Shown: positions 15,414 to 24,192 of the stretch, in pieces
How the letters are laid out: each line of letters begins with the position of its first letter
Numbering within the stretch: the first letter of the stretch is position 1
Notes under the pieces: model-generated
Seen by the model: only the letters and a program-made list of their open reading frames with translations
Told to the model about the DNA's origin: nothing
Database searches by the model: none
Translations under genes and position numbers: made by a program
Assembly (NCBI GenBank): GCA_945903795.1
Contig: CAMDPE010000007.1
Span: 1-36,410 of the forward strand
DNA: 36,410 nucleotides
DNA from: Lutibacter flavus
GTDB taxonomy: Bacteria > Bacteroidota > Bacteroidia > Flavobacteriales > Flavobacteriaceae
Direction: 5' to 3'

Positions 15414-16757
15414 ATGAAAAAAATTTTAAAATACGGTTTGTTCCTACTGGTTTTAGCGCTTGTTTATGTGGTTTACACCAACTATCCGCGACTGGATATT
15501 ATTACCGGATTTTCGGCAAAAAGTGTTTGTTCCTGTACTTTTGAAGCCGGCAGGGACTTGAAATCCATTGAAGAAGGAGATAATGATATTGATATGGTGA
15601 ATTACGCCAGCAATAAAATTAATTTGGAAGAAAAGTCGGTTACCTCTACGGTTTTCGGCCTAAAAAAAAGAAAAGCTGTTTATAAAGAAGGTATTGGTTG
15701 TGTATTGATTCCTGAAGGTGAAAATGCGAACATAGCCTTCAAACCAAATCGAAAAATTTCACAAAGCAGTTTGCCTTATCCTTATGGAAATTCAGCTGAA
15801 AAAGACAGTATTTTTAGCAATATTAATTATGATGTTCTGAATATGGCTGTTGAAAACGCCTTTGATTGTGAGGGTTATGAGCAAAAAAACAGAACCAGGG
15901 CAGTGGTTGTGCTTTATAAGGATCAAGTTGTTGCCGAAAAATATGCAAAGGGATTTTCAAGAGAAACAAAGCTGTTGGGCTGGTCAATGACCAAAAGTAT
16001 TACAAGTGCTGTTTTGGGCGTGCTTGAAAAACAAGGAAAAATTTCGCTGAGCCAAAACAAGTTATTTCAGGAATGGGAAAAGGATGATCGCTCAAAAATT
16101 ACCTTGAACAATTTATTGCAAATGAATAGCGGCTTGGAATGGGTTGAAGATTATAACGCCATTTCTGACGTCACAAAAATGTTGTTTTTGGAACCTGATA
16201 TGACCAAGCCCCAGCTTTATAAATCATTAGCAGGACAACCAAATAAAAGTTGGAATTACTCTTCCGGAACCACAAATTTACTTTCGGGATTCATTAGAAA
16301 TCAGTTTAAGACGCATCAGGAATATTTGGATTTTTGGTATGCGGAACTCATTGATAAAATGGGCATGAGCTCTATGGTCATAGAAACCGATTTGGCCGGA
16401 AATTATGCAGGTTCTTCTTACGGTTGGGCAACGGCGCGCGACTGGGCAAAATTTGGTTTATTGTATTTGCACAAAGGAAATTGGAACGGCGAGCAACTAT
16501 TGAATGAATCTTGGGCAACCTATTCCGCAACACCAACCAACGGTTCCAATGGAGAATATGGAGCGCATTTTTGGCTAAATGCTGGTGGAAAATATCCAAA
16601 TGTGCCAAAAGATTTGTTTTCTTGCAATGGTTATCAGGGACAGCACGTATTTATCATTCCTTCCAAAGACTTGGTAATTGTGAGGTTTGGTTTGGCAGAA
16701 AACCCCGAATTTGATTTGAATATTTTTTTAAGTGAGGTATTGGACGCCATTAAATAA
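15414..16757 (+). CDS. Serine hydrolase of the beta-lactamase/PBP4-like (class C) fold
   Basis: The 447-residue protein has one N-terminal membrane segment (MKKILKYGLFLLVLALVYVVY) that may be an uncleaved anchor or signal. The hydrolase domain (about 125-445) carries the SxxK nucleophile motif SMTK (Ser191, Lys194) and YSS (Tyr282) for the second motif; GYQGQH (406-411) stands where the third motif (HxG or KTG) is expected. An extra 120-residue N-terminal region with Cys pairs (CSC, GIGC) precedes it. Such proteins act as esterases or peptidases as often as beta-lactamases; resistance should not be inferred. It diverges from the efflux operon and may share its regulation. Confidence 0.87.
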   Translation: MKKILKYGLFLLVLALVYVVYTNYPRLDIITGFSAKSVCSCTFEAGRDLKSIEEGDNDIDMVNYASNKINLEEKSVTSTVFGLKKRKAVYKEGIGCVLIPEGENANIAFKPNRKISQSSLPYPYGNSAEKDSIFSNINYDVLNMAVENAFDCEGYEQKNRTRAVVVLYKDQVVAEKYAKGFSRETKLLGWSMTKSITSAVLGVLEKQGKISLSQNKLFQEWEKDDRSKITLNNLLQMNSGLEWVEDYNAISDVTKMLFLEPDMTKPQLYKSLAGQPNKSWNYSSGTTNLLSGFIRNQFKTHQEYLDFWYAELIDKMGMSSMVIETDLAGNYAGSSYGWATARDWAKFGLLYLHKGNWNGEQLLNESWATYSATPTNGSNGEYGAHFWLNAGGKYPNVPKDLFSCNGYQGQHVFIIPSKDLVIVRFGLAENPEFDLNIFLSEVLDAIK

Positions 16758-16769
16758 TAGAAACAACAT

Positions 16770-16799
16770 AAAAAAAAGCCGCTGATTGCGGCTTTTTTT
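16770..16799. terminator. Bidirectional terminator between convergent genes
   Basis: GCCGC (16778-16782), loop TGATT, GCGGC (16788-16792), flanked by eight A on the left and seven T on the right. It can end transcription of both the serine hydrolase gene (+) and the repeat-tailed protein gene (-). Confidence 0.85.
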
Positions 16800-16854
16800 G
16801 TTAATAAACAAAGATTTAAATTTCAAATCCAAACGATGCATTTAATTATTTATG

Positions 16855-19800
16855 CTAATTTTTTGGACTATTCAAACCTTTGCCGCTTCTGGTTAACATT
16901 GATAAAGTGTACTCTTTTCCATCTATTTTAATTTTTGTTTTTTGGTGTATTTCCAAAATTTGAACTTCTTTACCTTCATTAACAGTATTGATTACCTCAT
17001 ATTTTTGATCTACTGCCCTGAAAATAACCGGTTCAATTGGTGTATTGAGATGAAGTGCTTTACAAATCTCATCTAATACATTTTTATCCAAAGTGAATTC
17101 TTTATTTTTCTGTGTTTTATTTGCGAATTCAGACATTGTTTTTTCGGAAATAGTGCTTTTTACTCCAACGGAAGTGACTTTTATGATATTGTCGTTCACC
17201 AATGCTACATTGGAATTGGTTATTATTTGGTCTTTTTCTAAAGATAAATCACCTAAATTATGATCGTTGGCCAAAGCACCAACTTCTACACGTATACAAA
17301 AGAAAGATCCTGGACTTCCACAGTCAGTGAATCCAACTTTCGTTATTATCGTAATTTTTATGTGGATTGATTCAATATTGTCACCATTTTCCTCTGGTCC
17401 AGCATTCTCCATAATATTGCCTTTTATGGAGCCGTCCCAACCTTTTCGCAAGTTGACAAATGCTTCTGCAATCATTTTTATATCAGCTTCATTCGCTGCA
17501 TTTTCAACTTTATTTCCTTTTATGGAACCATCCCAACCTTTTCGTATGTTGACCAATGTTTCGGCAATAGATTTTACATCAGCTTCATTAGTCAAATTTT
17601 CAATTTTATTGCCTTTTACAGAACCATCCCAGCCTTTTCGCGCCAAGTTCACTAATGTTTGAGCAGTGGATGTTACTAAATTGATATTTTCACTTTTAGC
17701 TTCGTTCTGTTTAAGTCCGTTTTCCTTAATTCCTTTTTTCTCTGCAATGTTTCCTTTTATACTTCCATCCCAGCCTTTTCGAAAGTTGACTAATATTTCG
17801 GCAATGGCTTTTACTTCGGCATCAGTCAAAACGTATTCAGTTTCATTCTTTTTTAAACCGTTTTCTCTAATTCCCTTTCTTTGGGTTTCCTCTGAAGCAG
17901 TTTCAATATCACTCTTTTTTACACCTTGTTCTTTAATAGCTATTTTTTGGGGTCCATCTGAAGCAGTTTCCATTTCATTCTTTGGTAAACCTTGTTCTTT
18001 AATTCCCTTTCGTTGGGTTTCATCTGAAGCAGTTTCCAATTCATTCTTTTTTAAACCGTTTTCTTGAATTCCTTTTTCGGCTATATTTTTCCCTTTAATA
18101 CTTCCGTCCCAACCTTTTCGTTGGGTTTCATTTGAAGCAGTTTCCATTTCATTCTTTGGTAAACCTTTTTCAGTAATTCCTTTTCGTTGGGCTTCATTTG
18201 AAACAGTTTCCACTTCATTCTTTGGCAAACCTTGTTCTTTAATTCCTTTTCGTTGGGCTTCATTTGAAGCAGTTTCAACATCATTCTTCTTTATTCCGCT
18301 TTGTGTAATTCCTTTTCGTTGGGCATCATTTGAAGCAGTTTCCATTTCATTCTTTGGTAAACCTTTTTCGTTAATTCCTTTTCGTTGCGTTTCATTTGAA
18401 GCAGTTTCCACATCACTCTTTTTTACGCCTTGTTCTTTAATTGCTATTTTTTGGGTTCCATCTGAAGCAGTTTCCACCTCATTCTTTTTTAAACCGCCTT
18501 CTTGAATTCCTTTTCGTTGCGTTCCATCTGAAGTAGTTTCAATATCACTCTTTTTTACACCTTGTTCTTTAATAGCTATTTTTTGGGGTCCATCTGAAGC
18601 AGTTTCCACATCACTCTTTTTTACGCCTTGTTCTTTAATTGCTATTTTTTGGGTTCCATCTGAAGCAGTTTCCACCTCATTCTTTTTTAAACCGCCTTCT
18701 TGAATTCCTTTTCGTTGCGTTCCATCTGAAGCAGTTTCAATATCACTCTTTTTTACACCTTGTTCTTTAATTGCTATTTTTTGGGGTCCATCTGAAGCAG
18801 TTTCCATTTCATTCTTTGGTAAACCTTTTTCGTTAATTCCTTTTCGTTGGGTTTCATTTGAAGCAGTTTCCATTTCATTCTTTGGTAAACCTTTTTCAGT
18901 AATTCCTTTTCGTTGCGTTCCATTTGAAGCAGTTTTATTTTTACGACAAGAGCCATCAGGACAACGTCTATAAGTTATTCCAATACCAAAACTCATATAA
19001 TTTTCTGGCCCTTTGGTATTTGTCATTACTTTTGGTGCGGCAGCAATATTTTTTTGAAACTGGTCGGGAGAAATTGGCGGTGCCAAGTTCACGTTAGTCA
19101 AATCTCTATATCCCGTGGTAAATTCTTTTTGCCCGGTTTGCATTAAATACTGTGCATTTGCTGTCAGCGCAAAATTTTCGTTAATCCAATAGTCAAAACC
19201 GATACTTGGTTTCAAACTAAACGCATTTGTTTTATAGTCTTGAGGCGCATTATAACTGGCAATACTTTTTGGTGGCGTGCTTTTATCCATCACGGAGAAT
19301 TCTGGCGCCTTGTTTATGGTCAATCCTCCTTTTAATGCAACTGTAAATGTAAGTTTATTGTGAAAAGGAGTATGTCTTCCCGACTCATTACTTTGAGAAG
19401 GACTTAAGGGAATTGTATATTGTGGCCCAAGCATAAAGTACGTGCTGGTCCATTCACTTTTTGTATTTGTAATGGTCAAAAAATCTAAATTTTGCAATGG
19501 AGCAGCATAAGCATCAAAATCAAAATCAGGTTTGGTGCTGAATGTTCCGGCATCTAAACCAATCCCAAAGTTTTTCCAATGTATTGCGATACCCAAACTT
19601 GGATTAAAACTCAAACTATTGTCAATACCCGTTGAAGAAGAAGTTCCGCCATTGGCATTTAAAGAAACCATCATAGTTGGTTTTGGGTTATGACCAGCTT
19701 TCACACTAATTCCTTTAATAGGGGTGCTTTCTGTTCGTGCTTGTTGATTTCCAGCGTTATTTACAGGAACGCATTCCCCGTTTTGCATTATAAATCCATC

Positions 19801-20265
19801 CGGACAACTAATTGAATTCGTCATAACGGCATCATTCCAACCTAGTTTACCCGAAAGCGTTGCGCCACCTTTTGGAACTGTGATTGTGATGCTGCTATTT
19901 TGTTTGTCAATAGCAAAAACATTTCCTTCTGAAGCTTTTGAATTTACGGTTATTTGCGAATTGTCTAAAACCATTTCAACTCCAGAACCATCGTATTGAT
20001 AGTTGCTTTTGGGAAAATTAGATTTTACAATGCTATTGATACTGGTTTGCAATTGATCCTGCGGAAATGAAAGTTCATAAACACCTTCGCTAAGTTGGGT
20101 TGAGAAACCGCCTCCATTTCCTGTTGGGACTGTAATATTTGCTCCTCCAGGATTTTTTTTAACCACAATTCCAACACCTGGAATTGGGGTAGTATTCGCA
20201 AAACTATTTTGCGCAATTAAAAGGAAAACGATCAGGATTTTGAAAATTGATTTTGAATATTTCAT
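16855..20265 (-). CDS. Large exported protein: predicted barrel region plus repeat tail
   Basis: The 1136-residue protein has a signal peptide (MKYSKSIFKILIVFLLIAQNSFA). Residues 25-150 are beta-rich. A CPDGFIMQNGEC mini-motif follows (154-165). Residues about 190-432 look like an outer-membrane barrel: alternating strands such as NPSLGIAIHWKNFGIGLDAG, ending YMSFGIGITY. A second CPDGSC (435-440) leads into 16 tandem 22-residue units (444-809), consensus ETASNETQRKGIxEKGLPKNEM, rich in Lys and Glu. Next come RKGWDGSIKGN modules, three of them at a 32-residue period (876, 908, 940). A 180-residue C-terminal domain with two cysteines (982, 990) is unassigned. If the barrel ends before the tail, the tail would be periplasmic by the usual barrel rule. 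Function unknown. Likely its own transcription unit. Confidence 0.85.
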   Translation of the reverse strand: MKYSKSIFKILIVFLLIAQNSFANTTPIPGVGIVVKKNPGGANITVPTGNGGGFSTQLSEGVYELSFPQDQLQTSINSIVKSNFPKSNYQYDGSGVEMVLDNSQITVNSKASEGNVFAIDKQNSSITITVPKGGATLSGKLGWNDAVMTNSISCPDGFIMQNGECVPVNNAGNQQARTESTPIKGISVKAGHNPKPTMMVSLNANGGTSSSTGIDNSLSFNPSLGIAIHWKNFGIGLDAGTFSTKPDFDFDAYAAPLQNLDFLTITNTKSEWTSTYFMLGPQYTIPLSPSQSNESGRHTPFHNKLTFTVALKGGLTINKAPEFSVMDKSTPPKSIASYNAPQDYKTNAFSLKPSIGFDYWINENFALTANAQYLMQTGQKEFTTGYRDLTNVNLAPPISPDQFQKNIAAAPKVMTNTKGPENYMSFGIGITYRRCPDGSCRKNKTASNGTQRKGITEKGLPKNEMETASNETQRKGINEKGLPKNEMETASDGPQKIAIKEQGVKKSDIETASDGTQRKGIQEGGLKKNEVETASDGTQKIAIKEQGVKKSDVETASDGPQKIAIKEQGVKKSDIETTSDGTQRKGIQEGGLKKNEVETASDGTQKIAIKEQGVKKSDVETASNETQRKGINEKGLPKNEMETASNDAQRKGITQSGIKKNDVETASNEAQRKGIKEQGLPKNEVETVSNEAQRKGITEKGLPKNEMETASNETQRKGWDGSIKGKNIAEKGIQENGLKKNELETASDETQRKGIKEQGLPKNEMETASDGPQKIAIKEQGVKKSDIETASEETQRKGIRENGLKKNETEYVLTDAEVKAIAEILVNFRKGWDGSIKGNIAEKKGIKENGLKQNEAKSENINLVTSTAQTLVNLARKGWDGSVKGNKIENLTNEADVKSIAETLVNIRKGWDGSIKGNKVENAANEADIKMIAEAFVNLRKGWDGSIKGNIMENAGPEENGDNIESIHIKITIITKVGFTDCGSPGSFFCIRVEVGALANDHNLGDLSLEKDQIITNSNVALVNDNIIKVTSVGVKSTISEKTMSEFANKTQKNKEFTLDKNVLDEICKALHLNTPIEPVIFRAVDQKYEVINTVNEGKEVQILEIHQKTKIKIDGKEYTLSMLTRSGKGLNSPKN
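17401..17838 (-). repeat. RKGWDGSIKG modules, 96-bp period
   Basis: Modules start at residues 829, 876, 908 and 940; the last three are spaced exactly 32 residues (96 bases). Between them the NEADxKxIAExxVNxRKGWDG pattern recurs. A fifth copy sits inside unit 13 of the 22-residue array. Confidence 0.85.
17839..18936 (-). repeat. Tandem 66-bp coding repeats (16 units)
   Basis: Sixteen in-frame units of 66 bases encode residues 444-809 of the large protein. Unit 13 carries a 42-base insertion holding an RKGWDGSIKG module. Units fall into subtypes (QRKGI...GLPKNE, QKIAIKEQGVKKSD, QRKGIQEGGLKKNE). Because the period is a multiple of three, frames on the opposite strand also stay open across the array; they are not genes. 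Confidence 0.93.
18409..18804 (-). repeat. 198-bp higher-order duplication in the array
   Basis: Units 3-5 (18607-18804) and 6-8 (18409-18606) repeat the same order of three subtypes: GPQKIAI...SDI, GTQRKGIQEGG, GTQKIAI...SDV. By eye the two copies differ by only a couple of bases (for example AAT(A/T)GC and GAAG(C/T)AG), so the duplication is recent. Confidence 0.8.
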
Positions 20266-20339
20266 AGTGATTTAAGTTTAACAATGGAATTAAATGATAA
20301 ATGGTTTTATCCTTTTTTATGAAGGAATTAATTACACTA

Positions 20340-20347
20340 CAAATATC
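20340..20347 (-). promoter_or_regulatory. Possible -7 box for the large repeat-protein gene
   Basis: The minus strand reads GATATTTG, one mismatch to TAnnTTTG, about 75 bases before the start codon. A TTG lies 15 bases further upstream. Weak. Confidence 0.28.
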
Positions 20348-20356
20348 AAAATTTAC

Positions 20357-20395
20357 CAAAAACAAAAAATCCCTTAATGTAGGGATAAGGGATTT
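20357..20395 (-). terminator. Terminator of the two-component operon
   Basis: AAATCCCTTA (20367-20376) and TAAGGGATTT (20386-20395) form a 10-base stem with a nine-base loop. On the minus strand it is followed by a U-rich tract (TTTTTTGTTTTT), 57 bases after the response regulator stop. Confidence 0.85.
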
Positions 20396-20451
20396 ATGAA
20401 TTTAGATGACGATTTTAGATTTTTTCACTTCAATTGGTAGCTAACAATATT

Positions 20452-21072
20452 TTATTTCAAATTTTTGTAATAATAGGCAATGGCTTGTCCTAAAGAGGAA
20501 ATATGCAGTTTTTCGTAAATGCGTTTGGTGTGGGTATTAATGGTTGCGTAACTTACCCCAAGTTTGTCGGCGACCATTTTATAACTTAATCCATCGGCCA
20601 AGCAAGCCAAAACTTCATTTTCTTTTGGGCTTAATGGATTTTTATTTTCGTTTGGTTTAAAATAATCCAATACTTTTTGGGCAATTGCAGGATTCATAGC
20701 AGCACCGCCTTGATAAACTTCTTCAATAGCTTGAAGTATGCGCTGAGGTTTATCGTTTTTTAAAATATAACCACTTGCTCCGTTTTTGATGCAGGTAAAA
20801 ATTTTATCGCTATCATCAAAAGCAGTTTGCATAAGCACTTTCACTTCCGGATGATTGGTTTTTATGAGTTTTAACCCTTCAATGCCATCAACTTCAGGCA
20901 TATTGATGTCCATTAAAACTACGTCGGGATAAAAATTTTCAATTTCGGAAAGTACATTTTTACAGTTCATAGCTTCGCCAACAAACTTTAGTTCATCATT
21001 CAGCATCAGCAGGGCTTTTAAGCTGTCTCTGCGTTCATTGCTGTCGTCGTAAATAAAAACTCTAATCGCCAT
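20452..21072 (-). CDS. NarL/LuxR-type response regulator
   Basis: The 206-residue regulator has a receiver domain (1-122) with the acidic pair Asp9-Asp10, phosphoacceptor Asp55 in VLMDINMP, Thr83 and Lys105. A LuxR-type helix-turn-helix follows (about 145-206): LSPKENEVLACLADGLSYKMVADKLGVSYATINTHTKRIYEKL. It lies 43 bases after the sensor kinase gene on the same strand and before a strong terminator, so the two make a two-gene operon. It is the expected phosphorylation target of that kinase. The target genes cannot be read; the adjacent repeat-protein gene is one candidate. Confidence 0.94.
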   Translation of the reverse strand: MAIRVFIYDDSNERRDSLKALLMLNDELKFVGEAMNCKNVLSEIENFYPDVVLMDINMPEVDGIEGLKLIKTNHPEVKVLMQTAFDDSDKIFTCIKNGASGYILKNDKPQRILQAIEEVYQGGAAMNPAIAQKVLDYFKPNENKNPLSPKENEVLACLADGLSYKMVADKLGVSYATINTHTKRIYEKLHISSLGQAIAYYYKNLK

Positions 21073-21115
21073 AAAACAAATGTACTAAACAAATTAAGAG
21101 CCAATTGTAACTAAA

Positions 21116-24037
21116 TTAAGGGACAAAGGGAATATTCGCAAAAATTGAAGTTCCTTGTTGTGGCAAAGATGTAATTTTAAAATCTCCCTTTAATTCTTCC
21201 ACTCTTTTTCTCATATTGGCAATGCCGTTACCTGAGGTTTCATTAATTTCAAAACCTATTCCGTTGTCAATAATTTCTATGGCAATCATATTGTCAACAA
21301 ATCCTAATTTTATATTTAATTGGGAAGCTTTGCTATATTTTGCCACATTGTTGACGCCTTCTTTTATGATTAAAACAATATTTTTTCTGATGGTAATATC
21401 TTTAATCAAATTGTCTAAAACAGGATCGGTTTTAATGGTATATTTTATATTGGTAGAACCCAAAATATCATTGACAAAATTCCGAATACGCGTGCTTATG
21501 GTCATAAACTCATCTTTACCGGGTTTCATACTCCAAATAATGTCACCTATTTTGTCGGCAAGATTTTGCGATTGTGTTTCTATTTTTTGTAAAACTTTTT
21601 TTGCTTCACTCGGATTTTTATTTAAAAGTTGGTTTGCAACGGCACTATTAATTTGCAAACTGCTTAAAGTGGCACCAATATCATCGTGTAAATCGGCAGT
21701 GATTTTATTTCTTTGTTGTTCTAATGCCAATTGCTGCTGAAATGCTATTTTTTGTTGCTCGAATTTTCGGTGATTAAACCACCAAAACAAAAGTGCCATC
21801 ATAAATGATATTAACAAAATCCAAAACCATAACTTTTTAAAAAATGGGATGGCTATAAAAAACTTTAGTTCAATTGTTTTAGCACTAATATTATTATTGA
21901 CATCTATTGCTCTAATAAATAAATTGTTGTCTCCGCCTTTTAGGGAAAGATTTATGGTATTTCCATCTAAATCAATCCAATTATTTTTATCATTTAAAGA
22001 ATATTGCAAATTTTTAAAATGGCCAGATAATTCAACGCCTGACAATTGAACACTGATATTTTTTTCATCGTTATTTAGATGATAGCTTTTGGCAATAGCA
22101 ACTTTTTGGCTATTCACAGTAATTGAAATAATAGTTGGGGAAATTTCAAATTTAGAAAATTGAATTTTTGAAGGAATTATAGAAATTCCATTATCAGTAG
22201 CGGCGTAAATAGTGTCGTTATAAAATGCCAATTCATTTACCACATTGGATGTTAACCCATCAGATTTTGACAGTTTGTTTATAGTGTAATCTAATTTGTT
22301 CTTTTCTTCTTTAAAGTTAATAATATAAATTCCCGATTTACTGGCAATCCAAATTTTATTTTGAACGGCAATCATATTCGTTATATTTTCAGGCAAGCCT
22401 TCTTCACCCTTAATTTTATAAAGAACGTCATCATTTTTTAAAATTAAAATATCTCCTTTAATAGTGGCGACCCATAAAAAACGATTATCGCTATAAGCCA
22501 AAACAGCAGGCTTATTCCCTTTTATTTCTTGGTTTAATACTATTTGAGTGTTCGTATTTTTTTGATAGTTGTATTTATATAATCCTTCAGCACCTACAAA
22601 ATAAATAGTATCATTATGCTGCTTTACAATATTTAAAACCCTTTTATCGGGACTATTTAGTTGCTTGTATTTTTCATTTTGAATGTTAAGTTTAAACAAT
22701 CCTCTTGTGGTTCCCACTATTGTAATGCTATCATTTAGTTTGATGGCTGTTTTTAAAGAACAATTAGAATTGTTTTCTAAAAATGATATAATAGGATTAT
22801 TTTTCTTGAAATTAATACTGTAACCTGCATCATTTATTGAAAGTATATTATTATTTGCAAAAATTAATTTTCGAATCCACAAGCTTTGATTTTCATATGG
22901 AATTGTATATTTTTCTTGAATTTTTCCTTTTGATTTTATAATCTGTCCATGATAATTTCCTGCCAGAATTTCACTTTTTGCAGTAACTGCCACACTTAAA
23001 AAATTACTGTTTGCAAAATCGCCTGAGGTTAAAACTCTCTTAATTTTAGATAAATTATAGTACAATAATCCATTATCTAATGTGCCTAACCATAAATTTT
23101 GATGACTGTCAATAAAGGCACAATTTGTTTGTGTAGTGTTTTCTAATTTAGTTTGCAATTTTAAAGTTTGCAAATCATAAATATATATAGCACCGCTATT
23201 GGCTATAATACTTAAATTGTTTGAAGAAAATTTATACCACTTATACGATTCAGGAAGGGTTATTTTATCCATTGTAAATGAAAATGGATTCCGTTTAAAG
23301 TTGGAATATCTATGAATACTGTTTTCTGTAAAAAAACTATAATAATTGTTGGAATGAATAATACGGCTAATTATTTTTGAATTAGATTTTTCAGAAAAGC
23401 TGTCAATTACGTTTCCTTTATATTTTAAATAATTTTTATATTCCGTTAAACTTGTTTTTGAATTGATCTGTTTAGAATGAAAAGAAACTTCTTTAGATTC
23501 AATGAATAAATATCCTAATGTATTATTGAAATTTATTTTTTGAATTTTTTTATCAATAAAATCGAAAGTGCCAATTGAATTATAAAACCGAATTCCTTCC
23601 GTGGGCAGCACTAAATTATTGAGCAAAGCGCTGCTAATTTTATTTACGTTTTCATTGTTATTAATAGAGACAAATTGATTGTTTATTTCATCAAAATAAG
23701 ACGGCACTTCATTATAGCAATTTACCCAAATTGTTCCGTTTTTTTCTTTAATGACCTGTAAAACATCATTGGAAGGCAATCCGTTTTTTACGGTATAATT
23801 ATAGAAATATTTTCCATCGAATCTGGCTATGCCATTATTGGTTGCAATCCATAAAAATCCGTTATTGTCTTCAACAATGTCATAGATATGATTGCTGGGC
23901 AAACCTTCATTTGTGGTAAAAACACTTACTTTGTTGAAGGATTGTGCAAAAATATTTGATCCAATATTTTCGAAAAAAAGCTGGAATAGCATTAAACAAA
24001 AAAATATAGAAGTTATTTTTTTCGAAATTTTAGTCAT
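21116..24037 (-). CDS. Propeller-type sensor histidine kinase (Reg_prop, Y_Y_Y, HisKA_3)
   Basis: The 973-residue kinase has a signal peptide (MTKISKK...NIFAQS). Its periplasmic sensor of about 600 residues is a two-component-regulator propeller: repeats such as NEGLPSNHIYDIVEDNNGFLWIATNNGIARFDG (near 40-73) and SKSDGLTSNVVNELAFYNDTIYAATDNGI. A Y_Y_Y domain follows (about 640-725), then a membrane helix near 732-753 (FFKKLWFWILLISFMMALLFWWF). A coiled stretch leads to the HisKA_3 phosphoacceptor His784 in ADLHDDIGATLSSL. The ATPase domain has an N-box (EGVNNVAKYS) and a G-box (DNGIGFEINETSGNGIANM). The domain order is that of carbohydrate- or envelope-sensing systems in Bacteroidota, but no receiver or AraC domain is fused and no glycan-use genes are near. 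Confidence 0.93.
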   Translation of the reverse strand: MTKISKKITSIFFCLMLFQLFFENIGSNIFAQSFNKVSVFTTNEGLPSNHIYDIVEDNNGFLWIATNNGIARFDGKYFYNYTVKNGLPSNDVLQVIKEKNGTIWVNCYNEVPSYFDEINNQFVSINNNENVNKISSALLNNLVLPTEGIRFYNSIGTFDFIDKKIQKINFNNTLGYLFIESKEVSFHSKQINSKTSLTEYKNYLKYKGNVIDSFSEKSNSKIISRIIHSNNYYSFFTENSIHRYSNFKRNPFSFTMDKITLPESYKWYKFSSNNLSIIANSGAIYIYDLQTLKLQTKLENTTQTNCAFIDSHQNLWLGTLDNGLLYYNLSKIKRVLTSGDFANSNFLSVAVTAKSEILAGNYHGQIIKSKGKIQEKYTIPYENQSLWIRKLIFANNNILSINDAGYSINFKKNNPIISFLENNSNCSLKTAIKLNDSITIVGTTRGLFKLNIQNEKYKQLNSPDKRVLNIVKQHNDTIYFVGAEGLYKYNYQKNTNTQIVLNQEIKGNKPAVLAYSDNRFLWVATIKGDILILKNDDVLYKIKGEEGLPENITNMIAVQNKIWIASKSGIYIINFKEEKNKLDYTINKLSKSDGLTSNVVNELAFYNDTIYAATDNGISIIPSKIQFSKFEISPTIISITVNSQKVAIAKSYHLNNDEKNISVQLSGVELSGHFKNLQYSLNDKNNWIDLDGNTINLSLKGGDNNLFIRAIDVNNNISAKTIELKFFIAIPFFKKLWFWILLISFMMALLFWWFNHRKFEQQKIAFQQQLALEQQRNKITADLHDDIGATLSSLQINSAVANQLLNKNPSEAKKVLQKIETQSQNLADKIGDIIWSMKPGKDEFMTISTRIRNFVNDILGSTNIKYTIKTDPVLDNLIKDITIRKNIVLIIKEGVNNVAKYSKASQLNIKLGFVDNMIAIEIIDNGIGFEINETSGNGIANMRKRVEELKGDFKITSLPQQGTSIFANIPFVP

Positions 24038-24127
24038 TTACACATTTTGATTGCACTGATTGATGAAAGTTAATTTAATAAAACTACAACTATTTTATGA
24101 AAGCTAATAAATTAATTGTTATAAACA

Positions 24128-24168
24128 AAAAAGCAGTAAAAAATGAGTTTCAAATTTTACTGCTTTTT
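24128..24168 (-). terminator. Terminator after terC
   Basis: AAAAAGCAGTAAAA (24128-24141) is perfectly complementary to TTTTACTGCTTTTT (24155-24168), a 14-base stem with a 13-base loop. On the minus strand it ends in a U-run 25 bases after the terC stop. Confidence 0.82.
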
Positions 24169-24192
24169 GGTAATAATATATATAATTGCTAT

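Noticed and set aside
15414-16757. Beta-lactamase resistance gene
   Set aside because: SxxK is present but the other motifs fit generic serine hydrolases of the family; there is no basis for a resistance claim.
17267-18067. Two long open frames (131 and 133 codons) on the plus strand across the repeat array
   Set aside because: They are shadows: the repeats are multiples of three bases, so an absence of stops in one unit is copied to all. No start context, no family match, and they lie wholly inside the minus-strand gene.
17839-18936. CRISPR-like appearance of regular repeats
   Set aside because: Units are in-frame, contiguous 66-base coding repeats without unique spacers, and there are no cas genes.
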